23,733 nucleotides of DNA from the NCBI GenBank assembly GCA_002715425.1, contig PAYW01000007.1, positions 4,710 to 28,442 of the forward strand, in the 5' to 3' direction. Positions 15,279-21,777 of the stretch are shown piece after piece (the stretch's first letter is position 1; every line of letters starts with the position of its first letter). Both the position numbers and the translations under genes were made by a program. The DNA is from Actinomycetota bacterium (GTDB taxonomy: Bacteria; Actinomycetota; Acidimicrobiia; Acidimicrobiales; UBA8592). Under the pieces are notes generated by a model that was given only the letters and a program-made list of their open reading frames with translations, was not told where the DNA came from and did not search any database.

Positions 15279-15815
15279 TCAGAGGCTTACAGATACGCCT
15301 TCGTATGGGCTAGGGTCCTCACTATTCGGGATAATTGGCTTTGACCAGCTCATAACATCTGCAAGGTTGCTTACAATATCTTTCCACTCAGATGGATTCC
15401 ACCCTTCAGCGCTTCCAACAAGTTTTGGGCTTTGATCGAAATGAAGCAACGCAGGTGTCTTTTCAAGTTGCACACCTCGAGCGAAAGATAGATCAGGATC
15501 CACGAAAGTTAATACCTCTGATGCCCATGGGCCAAGAAACTCTTTCGAATGTTCCTCGCTTCCGAGAACCATCCAAGCGCCCCGACAATCAGCGCCCTTA
15601 AACGAACGCAGAATACGACCAGCGGTCTCAACGATCCAAGAACTTTCATGCGTATACGGATCTACCACCACCAAAAGTAGATGAAAGGTGGTTACCCATT
15701 CTCTTAATGATCGAGAGGATCCCTCTAAGCGGCTCAGAGATATGCTGGCATCAGGCGATATAGTCACGGATATCAAACTAGCGCACAAGGCCATCTGCTG
15801 TGGAACTATATGCAC
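15279..15815 (-). CDS. Thioredoxin-fold protein lacking CxxC, unknown function
   Basis: The 178-residue product matches no named family that I recognise. The order LLLVVVDPYTHESSWIVETAG (from about 46), AWMVLGSEE, EVLTFVDPDLSFARGVQLEKTPALLHFD (about 99-126) and GWNPSEWKDIVSNLADVM recalls a thioredoxin fold. TPALLHF is the usual cis-proline strand, and DPYTHESS occupies the place where CxxC normally sits, so no redox disulfide is possible there. A predicted role would be as a redox-inactive or scaffolding thioredoxin-like protein. The start is unsure: GTG 15815 gives 178 residues; ATG 15794 gives 171. The P450 gene converges on it with a 13-nt gap. The fold assignment is an inference. Confidence 0.6.
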   Translation of the reverse strand: MHIVPQQMALCASLISVTISPDASISLSRLEGSSRSLREWVTTFHLLLVVVDPYTHESSWIVETAGRILRSFKGADCRGAWMVLGSEEHSKEFLGPWASEVLTFVDPDLSFARGVQLEKTPALLHFDQSPKLVGSAEGWNPSEWKDIVSNLADVMSWSKPIIPNSEDPSPYEGVSVSL

Positions 15816-15909
15816 ATTAGACTAGAGATATTTTCAAGTTCTTAAAATTAATGAATCCATGGAGCAGAGGGTTTTCAATGTACTTTGAAATAGGCAAGGA
15901 AAAGCATCT

Positions 15910-17169
15910 ATGAAAAAGCAGTCTTTGATATTCCTATCTTTCGTAATTACTTCTGGCGTAGTGGCGTTATTCGCATTTCCAGTTTTTCAAAGTGGTCCCG
16001 ATGTCCCGACTGTTATGCCTGAGAATGAAAGCATAACTACCGAGGCGCTAGAGGGTGAAACGCCAGTGAGCGAACCGACCCCTATCCCCATACCAACTCC
16101 AACTCCAACTCCAACTCCAACTCCAACTCCAACTCCAACTCCGACGCTTCCAAAGAAAGCCACTCTTGTATTCACGGGGGACATTTTAAGCCACGGGCCA
16201 GTGATTCAAAGAGCTGACTACAACACAAACTCATTCGGAACGCACGACTACACCCCCATGTTCGCTCAAGTCCGACCTTTACTCGAAGAAGCCGACCTCG
16301 CAATATGCCATCTAGAAACCCCTGTCTCATCTGACAATCAATCACTATCCGGCTACCCAGATTTTAATGCCCCACAAGAATTACCGGGGAACTTAAAAGA
16401 AGTAGGTTATGACGGTTGTTCCACAGCCTCCAACCATTCGATGGATAAAGGGGTAAGCGGCGTTAGGTCAACAATCGCTCAGCTCGAAAATGCGGGTCTC
16501 GTTTGGGCTGGGATGGCTCGAAGTGCTGAAGAACAGAAAACGCCAGCCTTGTATACCCCAAATGGGATTTTGATAGGTCATATGTCATATACGTATGGAC
16601 TAAACGGATATGTTCCGGCAAATGAGCCTTACCTCGTGAATGTAATTGACGAAGAACAAATACTTAGCGAGGCAGCAAGAATGCGGTCAGTGGGCGTTGA
16701 CTTCATCATCCTTAGTGTCCAATGGGGAAATGAATATCAGGTTAATCCGAGCGAAGCGCAAGAAAGTCTTGCAGAATCACTATTGAGTTCACCCAATATT
16801 GACTTAATAGTTGGATCTCACGTCCACGTTGTTCAGCCAATCGGGGTATTCAATAACAAATATGTCATCTACGGCCTTGGGAACTTTCTATCCAATCAAT
16901 CAGCTAATTGTTGCCCGGCCGCATCCCAGAACGGTGTGATGATATTCGTTGACATAATCGGGACAGATTCAGAAGGATATAGGGCCGAAAACTTAACATT
17001 TGAACCAACACGAGTAGACCGATCAGACTTTACAATCGTTCCCTTATCGCGTGTGGTAGAAGACGAGCAAATAAGCCCGAACCTCCGCATCTTTTATCAA
17101 GAAGTCATAGACGAAACTTCAAACGTGCTGAACCAACTCGGGGGGAATTATCAAATAAAGAAATACTAA
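15910..17169 (+). CDS. CapA-family protein (poly-gamma-glutamate synthesis/PGA_cap metallophosphatase fold), membrane-anchored
   Basis: This 419-residue protein has an N-terminal hydrophobic signal or anchor (about 6-26), an acidic stretch, a Pro-Thr linker (about 55-80), and then the PGA_cap domain. Metal-site strings include VFTGDILSHG with Asp91, CHLETPVS with His134 and Glu136, ASNHSMDKG with Asn175 and His176, and GSHVHVVQPIG, with YGLGNFLSNQ near the end. CapA proteins are linked to poly-gamma-glutamate export or capsule, but many homologues lie outside cap operons, as here, so the substrate is open. An AAGGA ribosome binding site lies 9 nt before ATG 15910. The linker is encoded by eight tandem CCAACT units. 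It converges on a small membrane-protein gene. Confidence 0.85.
   Translation: MKKQSLIFLSFVITSGVVALFAFPVFQSGPDVPTVMPENESITTEALEGETPVSEPTPIPIPTPTPTPTPTPTPTPTPTLPKKATLVFTGDILSHGPVIQRADYNTNSFGTHDYTPMFAQVRPLLEEADLAICHLETPVSSDNQSLSGYPDFNAPQELPGNLKEVGYDGCSTASNHSMDKGVSGVRSTIAQLENAGLVWAGMARSAEEQKTPALYTPNGILIGHMSYTYGLNGYVPANEPYLVNVIDEEQILSEAARMRSVGVDFIILSVQWGNEYQVNPSEAQESLAESLLSSPNIDLIVGSHVHVVQPIGVFNNKYVIYGLGNFLSNQSANCCPAASQNGVMIFVDIIGTDSEGYRAENLTFEPTRVDRSDFTIVPLSRVVEDEQISPNLRIFYQEVIDETSNVLNQLGGNYQIKKY
16093..16140 (+). repeat. In-frame hexanucleotide microsatellite, CCAACT x 8
   Basis: Eight perfect tandem copies of CCAACT encode Pro-Thr repeats in the linker of the CapA-like protein. The 6-nt unit begins on a codon boundary, so gain or loss of copies would change linker length by Pro-Thr pairs without a frameshift. 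Flanking codons also encode Pro-rich sequence. Confidence 0.95.
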
Positions 17170-17178
17170 TACCCTTGC

Positions 17179-17481
17179 TCATGCATTAGCGGAGCTTCGC
17201 TTTCTCCTAGCCTGACGGCGAACGCTTGCAATAGCAATAACTGGGAACAGAACTAGTAACCCCAAAAGAGCCAACTGTAAAGCACCACCCCTATCAGTCG
17301 GACTCGACGGGGCACTCCCTGAACCGGGCTTAGGAATTATGCCAGACCCGTCATCAACCTTAATTATCTCAACACTTGATGAAGGTTCTTGCGGTTCATC
17401 ACTAAAGGACGGAGTAGCCGAAACAATAAAGGCAATATAAATGATTATTGCTGTTGAAAGAAATTTGAAAGAACGATGCAT
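17179..17481 (-). CDS. Small exported membrane protein of unknown function
   Basis: The 100-residue product has an N-terminal signal peptide (basic HRSFKF, then hydrophobic LSTAIIIYIAFIVSA, with ATPSFS as a likely cleavage area), a 40-residue Ser/Pro/Gly/Asp-rich linker, a second hydrophobic segment (ALQLALLGLLVLFPVIAIA) and a basic tail RRQARRKRSS. After signal cleavage it would be a single-pass protein with the linker outside and the basic tail in the cytoplasm. No LPxTG motif is present, so sortase anchoring is not indicated. The start is chosen at ATG 17481; a GTG at 17508 would add nine polar residues. It is divergent from mutY and has no recognised family. Confidence 0.65.
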   Translation of the reverse strand: MHRSFKFLSTAIIIYIAFIVSATPSFSDEPQEPSSSVEIIKVDDGSGIIPKPGSGSAPSSPTDRGGALQLALLGLLVLFPVIAIASVRRQARRKRSSANA

Positions 17482-17536
17482 CTTTGGGTTCTGTTTCTGC
17501 TGACGCACTCATTGGCCTGCACTTCAATTCTAGAGC

Positions 17537-17542
17537 TACCTT
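17537..17542 (+). promoter_or_regulatory. Predicted -10 box, leaderless promoter of mutY
   Basis: TACCTT ends 6 nt before the GTG start at 17549, and there is no ribosome binding site. The fit to TANNNT is minimal. Confidence 0.3.
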
Positions 17543-17548
17543 AGTACC

Positions 17549-18412
17549 GTGAACCACACTGAACAGCAAAAAGCATTGATCCAATGGTGGCAGACAAGCT
17601 CACGCGACCTTCCATGGCGGCGAACCCGAGACCCATGGTTAGTTATGGTTTCAGAACTCATGCTTCAGCAGACACAAGTCAACAGAGTGATACCGAAGTA
17701 TCAGCACTTTATTGAAGAATACCCAACTCCCCAAAAATGCTCAGAGGCTCCGCCGTCGTCAATAATCGAAGTTTGGGAAGGTCTAGGGTACAACAGAAGA
17801 GCAATTAATTTGCACCGCACATCTCAGGTGATAGTCGAAACACATGGTGGTAAAGTCCCTAGCACTTTAAATGACCTATTAGAACTTCCAGGTATAGGCC
17901 CATATACGGCCCGCGCCATATTATGTTTTGCATTCGAGGAAGACATCGGCGTCGTAGATGTCAACATTAATCGGATAATTTCAAGATTTATAGGCAAGAC
18001 GCTAAGCCCTCTGGAGATGCAAATAACAGCAGATAGCTTTGTTCCAATTGGAGAGGGATGGATTTGGAATCAGGCGTTAATGGACCTCGGATCTGAAGTA
18101 TGCGGGTCAAGAACCCCAAACTGCGACAGGTGCCCACTGAAAAGCCATTGTTTATGGAAAGGGAAAGGCCCAGACCCCGCTAAGAAAAAAACCTCATCTA
18201 GTAACATAAATCAGAGTTTTGAAGGATCCGACCGCCAAGGCCGAGGGAAACTGGTAAATACTTTACGCAACAGAAGAGTTATCCTTTCTGAGCTTGAGGG
18301 AGTGATGGGTTGGAACGGCGACCCTGAAAGGTGTAGGCGAGTTGCAGCAGGACTTATCAAAGACGGCTTAGTCGAATATGATGACAAGGCAGGATATGGG
18401 CTGCCATCGTGA
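17549..18412 (+). CDS. mutY: A/G-specific adenine glycosylase
   Basis: This 287-residue HhH-GPD DNA glycosylase removes adenine mispaired with 8-oxoguanine. The catalytic Glu36 lies in SELMLQQTQV, the helix-hairpin-helix is LPGIGPYTARAI (113-124), and catalytic Asp137 is in GVVDVNINRII. The [4Fe-4S] cluster ligands are Cys185, Cys192, Cys195 and Cys201 (C-X6-C-X2-C-X5-C). The C-terminal ~80 residues are short and lack an evident NUDIX-like 8-oxoG recognition domain of full size, making this similar in length to compact actinobacterial MutY. The start is GTG 17549, 6 nt after a TACCTT box. The YcaQ-like glycosylase gene follows in the same direction after 24 nt. Its stop is TGA. Confidence 0.93.
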   Translation: MNHTEQQKALIQWWQTSSRDLPWRRTRDPWLVMVSELMLQQTQVNRVIPKYQHFIEEYPTPQKCSEAPPSSIIEVWEGLGYNRRAINLHRTSQVIVETHGGKVPSTLNDLLELPGIGPYTARAILCFAFEEDIGVVDVNINRIISRFIGKTLSPLEMQITADSFVPIGEGWIWNQALMDLGSEVCGSRTPNCDRCPLKSHCLWKGKGPDPAKKKTSSSNINQSFEGSDRQGRGKLVNTLRNRRVILSELEGVMGWNGDPERCRRVAAGLIKDGLVEYDDKAGYGLPS

Positions 18413-18423
18413 CCCAACGCTGC

Positions 18424-18429
18424 TAGTTT
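18424..18429 (+). promoter_or_regulatory. Predicted -10 box, leaderless promoter of YcaQ-like gene
   Basis: TAGTTT ends 7 nt before GTG 18437. The string CTAGTTTTC (18423-18431) also precedes ung at 859-867. Confidence 0.4.
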
Positions 18430-18436
18430 TCTTCGG

Positions 18437-19636
18437 GTGAGTTCCCTTTCAATCCTCGAGGCAAGACGTCTTGCTATAGCTGTTCAAGGCCTAACAGGGA
18501 AACGGCCAGCTGCGAAGATAGGGCGAAGACATCTGCGTCAATGTATGAAAACAATGGAGCTTGTCCAACTCGATGCTGTCCCAGTGGTGATTAGAACGCA
18601 GTATCTGCCCTTTTTTTCGAGGTTGGGACCATACCGTCAAAAGCTTTTTGATGAAATAGCTTACCGAGATGACGAATGGTACGAGCTTTGGGCCCACGAA
18701 GCTTCAATCGCCCCAGTCGAAATAGAACCTTATCTTCGTTTCAACAAGGAACGAGCTGCCAATGGCGATACATGGAAAGGCCTTTACCGTTTAGCAAAAG
18801 AAGAGCCTTCGTATATCAAAAAAGTTCTCCGCGAGGTTGAATTAAAGGGTCCGCTTGAAGCGAAGAACCTATCTGACCCTCAACCCAGGACACATACAGG
18901 ATGGGGGCCAAGATCCAAAGGCCAACTAGCATTGAATTGGCTTTATCGCATAGGAGAAGTCGGCATACGTCGCGGACCAAATTTTGAAAAGCAATTTGAC
19001 CTTTTGGGCCGGATAGTTCCATCAAGAATCCTCAATATTCCGACCCCAAATGAACGTGAATCTCTGATGAACCTTCTCCTTCGGTCAGCTAAAGCATATG
19101 GAGCAGCAACTGAACGAGACCTGATTGACTATTTCAGATTGCCAGTAAAAGAGGCAAGGCAAGCTTTAGCGGACCTCGTAGAAAATAATCAACTGGAAAA
19201 AGTACGAGTGGAATCATGGAAGGAAGAAGCCTATATCTCTCCACAGATTTCAATACCAGAATCCTCCAATGGTTGCTCTCTGGTTTCTCCATTTGATCCA
19301 ATTGTTTGGAATCGGAAACGACTAGATCGGCTATTTGATTTTCAATACAAGCTCGAGATGTATATGCCGGAATCGAAACGCCAGTTCGGTTATTACGTTC
19401 TGCCGCTACTCGTTGGTGACCGATTCGTAGGAAGATTTGATATCAGAAACATTAGAGATGAAAGCACGCTCCATATAAAAGCTTCTTTCTTCGAAAGAAA
19501 GGAAGAAGCACAAGACATAGCACAGAAGGCATTTGCTGAATTAACTAATCTCGCACAATTTCTAGGAGCACAAGAAATTAGAATCGACAGAAAGGGGAAC
19601 TTTTCACTACAGATGAAAAGGCTAGCCGCCCATTAA
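18437..19636 (+). CDS. YcaQ/AlkX-type winged-helix DNA glycosylase (HTH_42 family)
   Basis: This 399-residue protein matches the YcaQ/AlkZ family, whose members open interstrand crosslinks or excise bulky alkyl lesions. The active-site segment reads LVQLDAVPVV followed by RTQYLPFFSRLGPY (from about 42). The QLD triplet corresponds to the Q-x-D motif of the YcaQ (AlkX) subgroup, as distinct from the Q-x-Q motif of AlkZ. YELWAHEASIAP (82-93) and SPFDPIVWNRKRLDRLFDFQYKLEMY (from about 284) are further family strings; winged-helix repeats lie between. The start is GTG 18437, with a -10 box 7 nt upstream. It follows mutY, so two glycosylase genes are adjacent. Its TAA stop shares TTAA with the stop of the convergent selenoprotein gene. 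Confidence 0.85.
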   Translation: MSSLSILEARRLAIAVQGLTGKRPAAKIGRRHLRQCMKTMELVQLDAVPVVIRTQYLPFFSRLGPYRQKLFDEIAYRDDEWYELWAHEASIAPVEIEPYLRFNKERAANGDTWKGLYRLAKEEPSYIKKVLREVELKGPLEAKNLSDPQPRTHTGWGPRSKGQLALNWLYRIGEVGIRRGPNFEKQFDLLGRIVPSRILNIPTPNERESLMNLLLRSAKAYGAATERDLIDYFRLPVKEARQALADLVENNQLEKVRVESWKEEAYISPQISIPESSNGCSLVSPFDPIVWNRKRLDRLFDFQYKLEMYMPESKRQFGYYVLPLLVGDRFVGRFDIRNIRDESTLHIKASFFERKEEAQDIAQKAFAELTNLAQFLGAQEIRIDRKGNFSLQMKRLAAH

Positions 19637-20148
19637 GTAAGTAGTTCCTGCATAAGGTCGTCAAATATCTTCATAGCGAGCGCTTTCATTTCTTCATCAG
19701 TTCTGTCTTGTATAGGGTGATCAGTGAATAGTCCTGCAGGTGGAAAGCCAAGCGCATTGGATTGGGATTTAGCAGCAGAGACAAAAGGGGCAGATGCCAC
19801 GAACACTCCTGGGGTTCCTCGCCTCTCAAGGTCACTTATGTCGTGCACACTACACGTCGTACAACTTCCTCAATCAGCTAACGCCTCGATGACTGCATCA
19901 CATGTCGTCGAGATCTCATGCCGAAGGTCCACTGGAGCAGGTTTGGTGAAAGTCGGTTTGATGTATCGGAGAACAGTGGCGCCTTTTTTTTCTAGAAGAG
20001 ATTGAATGGTATCTAAAAAGACATCTCCGCGAGGTTTACTGATATCTAGTAGTCCTATCGTTGCCCCCTGCAAGCTTGAAATTCTTCGCGCTCTTTCACG
20101 GTGCTCAGGTATCTGCTCATTAGTAGGATCAAGAACACTAATTGTCAT
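19633..20148 (-). CDS. UGSC-family selenoprotein (in-frame TGA read as selenocysteine 93)
   Basis: The minus-strand frame from ATG 20148 to TAA at 19633 has one internal TGA (19872-19870). Without recoding, two fragments of 92 and 71 residues would result; with it, a 171-residue protein. The sequence around it reads CDAVIEALAD-U-GSCTTCSVHDISDLE, so the TGA falls exactly on the U of the UGSC motif that names a selenoprotein family found in marine metagenomes. Sec93, Cys96 and Cys99 form a plausible redox site (U-x-x-C). Homology-like sequence continues on both sides in one frame (LERRGTPGVFVASAPF after it). A SECIS-like hairpin follows the TGA. The ATG overlaps the upstream TGA stop as ATGA. 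The reaction catalysed is not known; a redox role with the thioredoxin-fusion partner is inferred. Confidence 0.9.
19837..19861 (-). promoter_or_regulatory. Candidate bacterial SECIS element
   Basis: Numbering from the first base after the TGA, bases 14-19 (CGUGUA) pair with 23-28 (UGCACG), with one G-U wobble, leaving the loop GUG at 20-22. A looser lower stem (G12-C30, A10-U32, U9-A33) extends it. The GU lies at +20/+21, within the 16-37 nt range accepted for bacterial SECIS and, by my count, at the same offset as in E. coli fdhF. Confidence 0.65.
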
Positions 20149-21593
20149 AAAGTTATTTCCCTTGTTTGGTAGATGCTTCCTTTATCTCCCGATAGCCACC
20201 CACCTATAGTTGCGGAGAAAAGACCAGCCGCTCCACCTCCATAAAGAATAATCAACCCACCCTTGGGTCGCAATTTCGGTAGAGTCGATCCAGCAAAGAC
20301 TTCCGGTAGTCCTTCACTGATACCATCAGCGCCTCGGATTAATTCGTCTGTTTCTCGCATGGAGTGGTTGATTATTGCCTCATTTACCTGCTCTTTTGAC
20401 CAACCTGCTTCTGCAAAGCGAGAAGCATGCTCAGGCCCAATAATCAAGATGGCATCGAAACCCATCACCAACTTGGGATGGACGTTCCCAATAATTCCCA
20501 TAGCTAAGCTTCTCGCTAGTTCGTCAGGAGATCTAGAAAGCTGATCCACTATCATACGTGGTCCTTCGCCTGGAAATAACGTAACCGTATTCTGATCTGA
20601 AGAGAAACCTTGATCCTGCGCATAAGATTTCCATGGCGACCCCTCTTCGTCTTCAGCAAAGCACAGGCCATATTTCGCTGGGCTTCCATGAGTGGCACGA
20701 TCAACTTCTCCGGGCCTACCTCCTCCTACATTGCGAATTGTAAGTTGGAGAGCCCTTCCAATGGTGCTATTTGCCCTATTACCTTGGCCGAGAAGGTTCA
20801 TCCCTGAGTTCATATTTATAGATTTCCGAATCGGGCCATTAATAAAAATAACTGGCCCTACGGGCATAGTTGTAGCGAGCAAACCATGCATATTGAATTC
20901 ATCACCGCATGCAGTTTCTAGGGCAGTAATTACAACTGGAAGGTATTCAGGTTTGCAACCAGCCATAACTGCGTTTATAGCGATCTTTTCAACTGTGAGA
21001 TCTACAAGGTTCGGTGGTACCAGGGCAATGATGTCATCAGGTTTTCGCTTAGTTCCCTCCAGCATCGCCTGCACTCGCTCTACGGTTGGTGGGATTAACG
21101 GTAAACCATCTGACCAGCCGCGATCATACATTGCTTCAAATTCGTCCTCTGCTGAAGCGAAAGTAACTTCACGACTTACCAGTCCAGATCCGTATTTTTT
21201 CTGCAACACTCCTTGAAGATCAGGATCGACGCTTAGAGAGCCGCACCCTGGGCTGTAAGTGCGGATATTCTCTGATCCTAAATCCTCAATATCCAGAAAA
21301 TCCTTCCATATTTCCTGAGACCATCCCACTGTCCGACCTACTTCGATTCCATCCTCAATTTTAAGAAGTGTTGGAACCGTCTCTATCTGGTGGGAAAAAC
21401 TTACCTCTAATGATGTGTCATCCGAAGTTATAGGCAGTTTTGGAAATGATGCGTCATCCTGCGTGAAGATAGTACGCAAGATCTTAGATTCACAAAGCTG
21501 TTCAAGAACGGGAACAATAAGTTCGCATGTTGGACAGTCTCTTTTGACGAAAACGACAAAGCCATCGGCTAATTCAGATCGGCTGTTTCCCAT
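20145..21593 (-). CDS. Thioredoxin-domain fusion protein, partner of the UGSC selenoprotein
   Basis: This 482-residue protein has two parts. Residues about 10-105 form a thioredoxin-like domain: VVFVKRDCPTCELIVPVLEQL carries a C20-P-T-C23 redox pair, and TVPTLLKIEDG has the cis-proline Pro74. Residues about 145-482 form a larger conserved domain of no function I can name (AMYDRGWSDGLPLIPPTVERV, NAVMAGCKPEYLPVVITALE, INGPIRKSINMNSGMNLLG, GNRANSTIGRALQLTIRNVGGG, ILYGGGAAGLFS near the C-terminus). Cys117 in SPGCGS and Cys213 in MAGC are additional candidates for thiol chemistry. Its stop TGA overlaps the selenoprotein ATG (20145-20148), so the two are cotranslated. No signal peptide is present; it should act in the cytosol. 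The N-terminal domain could reduce the Sec/Cys bond of its partner. The start at 21593 is 7 nt after a TAGGGT box. Confidence 0.8.
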   Translation of the reverse strand: MGNSRSELADGFVVFVKRDCPTCELIVPVLEQLCESKILRTIFTQDDASFPKLPITSDDTSLEVSFSHQIETVPTLLKIEDGIEVGRTVGWSQEIWKDFLDIEDLGSENIRTYSPGCGSLSVDPDLQGVLQKKYGSGLVSREVTFASAEDEFEAMYDRGWSDGLPLIPPTVERVQAMLEGTKRKPDDIIALVPPNLVDLTVEKIAINAVMAGCKPEYLPVVITALETACGDEFNMHGLLATTMPVGPVIFINGPIRKSINMNSGMNLLGQGNRANSTIGRALQLTIRNVGGGRPGEVDRATHGSPAKYGLCFAEDEEGSPWKSYAQDQGFSSDQNTVTLFPGEGPRMIVDQLSRSPDELARSLAMGIIGNVHPKLVMGFDAILIIGPEHASRFAEAGWSKEQVNEAIINHSMRETDELIRGADGISEGLPEVFAGSTLPKLRPKGGLIILYGGGAAGLFSATIGGWLSGDKGSIYQTREITL

Positions 21594-21600
21594 CTAACGG

Positions 21601-21606
21601 ACCCTA
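21601..21606 (-). promoter_or_regulatory. Predicted -10 box, leaderless promoter of the thioredoxin-selenoprotein operon
   Basis: TAGGGT on the minus strand is separated by 7 nt (CCGTTAG) from the ATG at 21593. No ribosome binding site is visible. Confidence 0.35.
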
Positions 21607-21620
21607 GCAGTATCTTTCTT

Positions 21621-21656
21621 GGCGCATAAATCTCTAAGGCGCACTTACATCTAAGT
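21621..21656. repeat. Tandem imperfect 17-bp repeats with internal inverted repeat, upstream of the selenoprotein operon
   Basis: Two adjacent 17-bp units (21621-21637 and 21638-21654) both begin GGCGCA and end TCTAA, matching at 12 of 17 positions. The second unit overlaps the inverted repeat ACTTA-CATC-TAAGT (21643-21656). They lie just upstream of the predicted -10 box of the operon, where a regulator could bind. Confidence 0.5.
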
Positions 21657-21754
21657 ACCAAAGGGATGACATCACCGAAGACCCAGAATTATTCAACGCA
21701 AACAATCTGAACCTGCAAAGAACGAGATGTAGGGAGTATCGTCTAGTAAGGAAC

Positions 21755-21760
21755 TAGAAT
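21755..21760 (+). promoter_or_regulatory. Predicted -10 box of flavin reductase gene
   Basis: TAGAAT lies 17 nt before ATG 21778. A transcript starting near 21767 would have a short leader that contains the AGGGG ribosome binding site (21769-21773). Confidence 0.35.
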
Positions 21761-21777
21761 AGAAACCTAGGGGAACA

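Noticed and set aside
19633..19872. Reading the selenoprotein locus as a nonsense-mutated pseudogene or as two separate small genes
   Set aside because: The TGA lies precisely at the family-defining U, the frame is otherwise open with conserved-looking sequence on both sides, the second fragment has no good start, and a SECIS-like hairpin follows.
19724..20005. Plus-strand open frame of 93 codons
   Set aside because: It lies antisense inside the selenoprotein gene, has biased composition and no promoter or ribosome binding site; a shadow frame.
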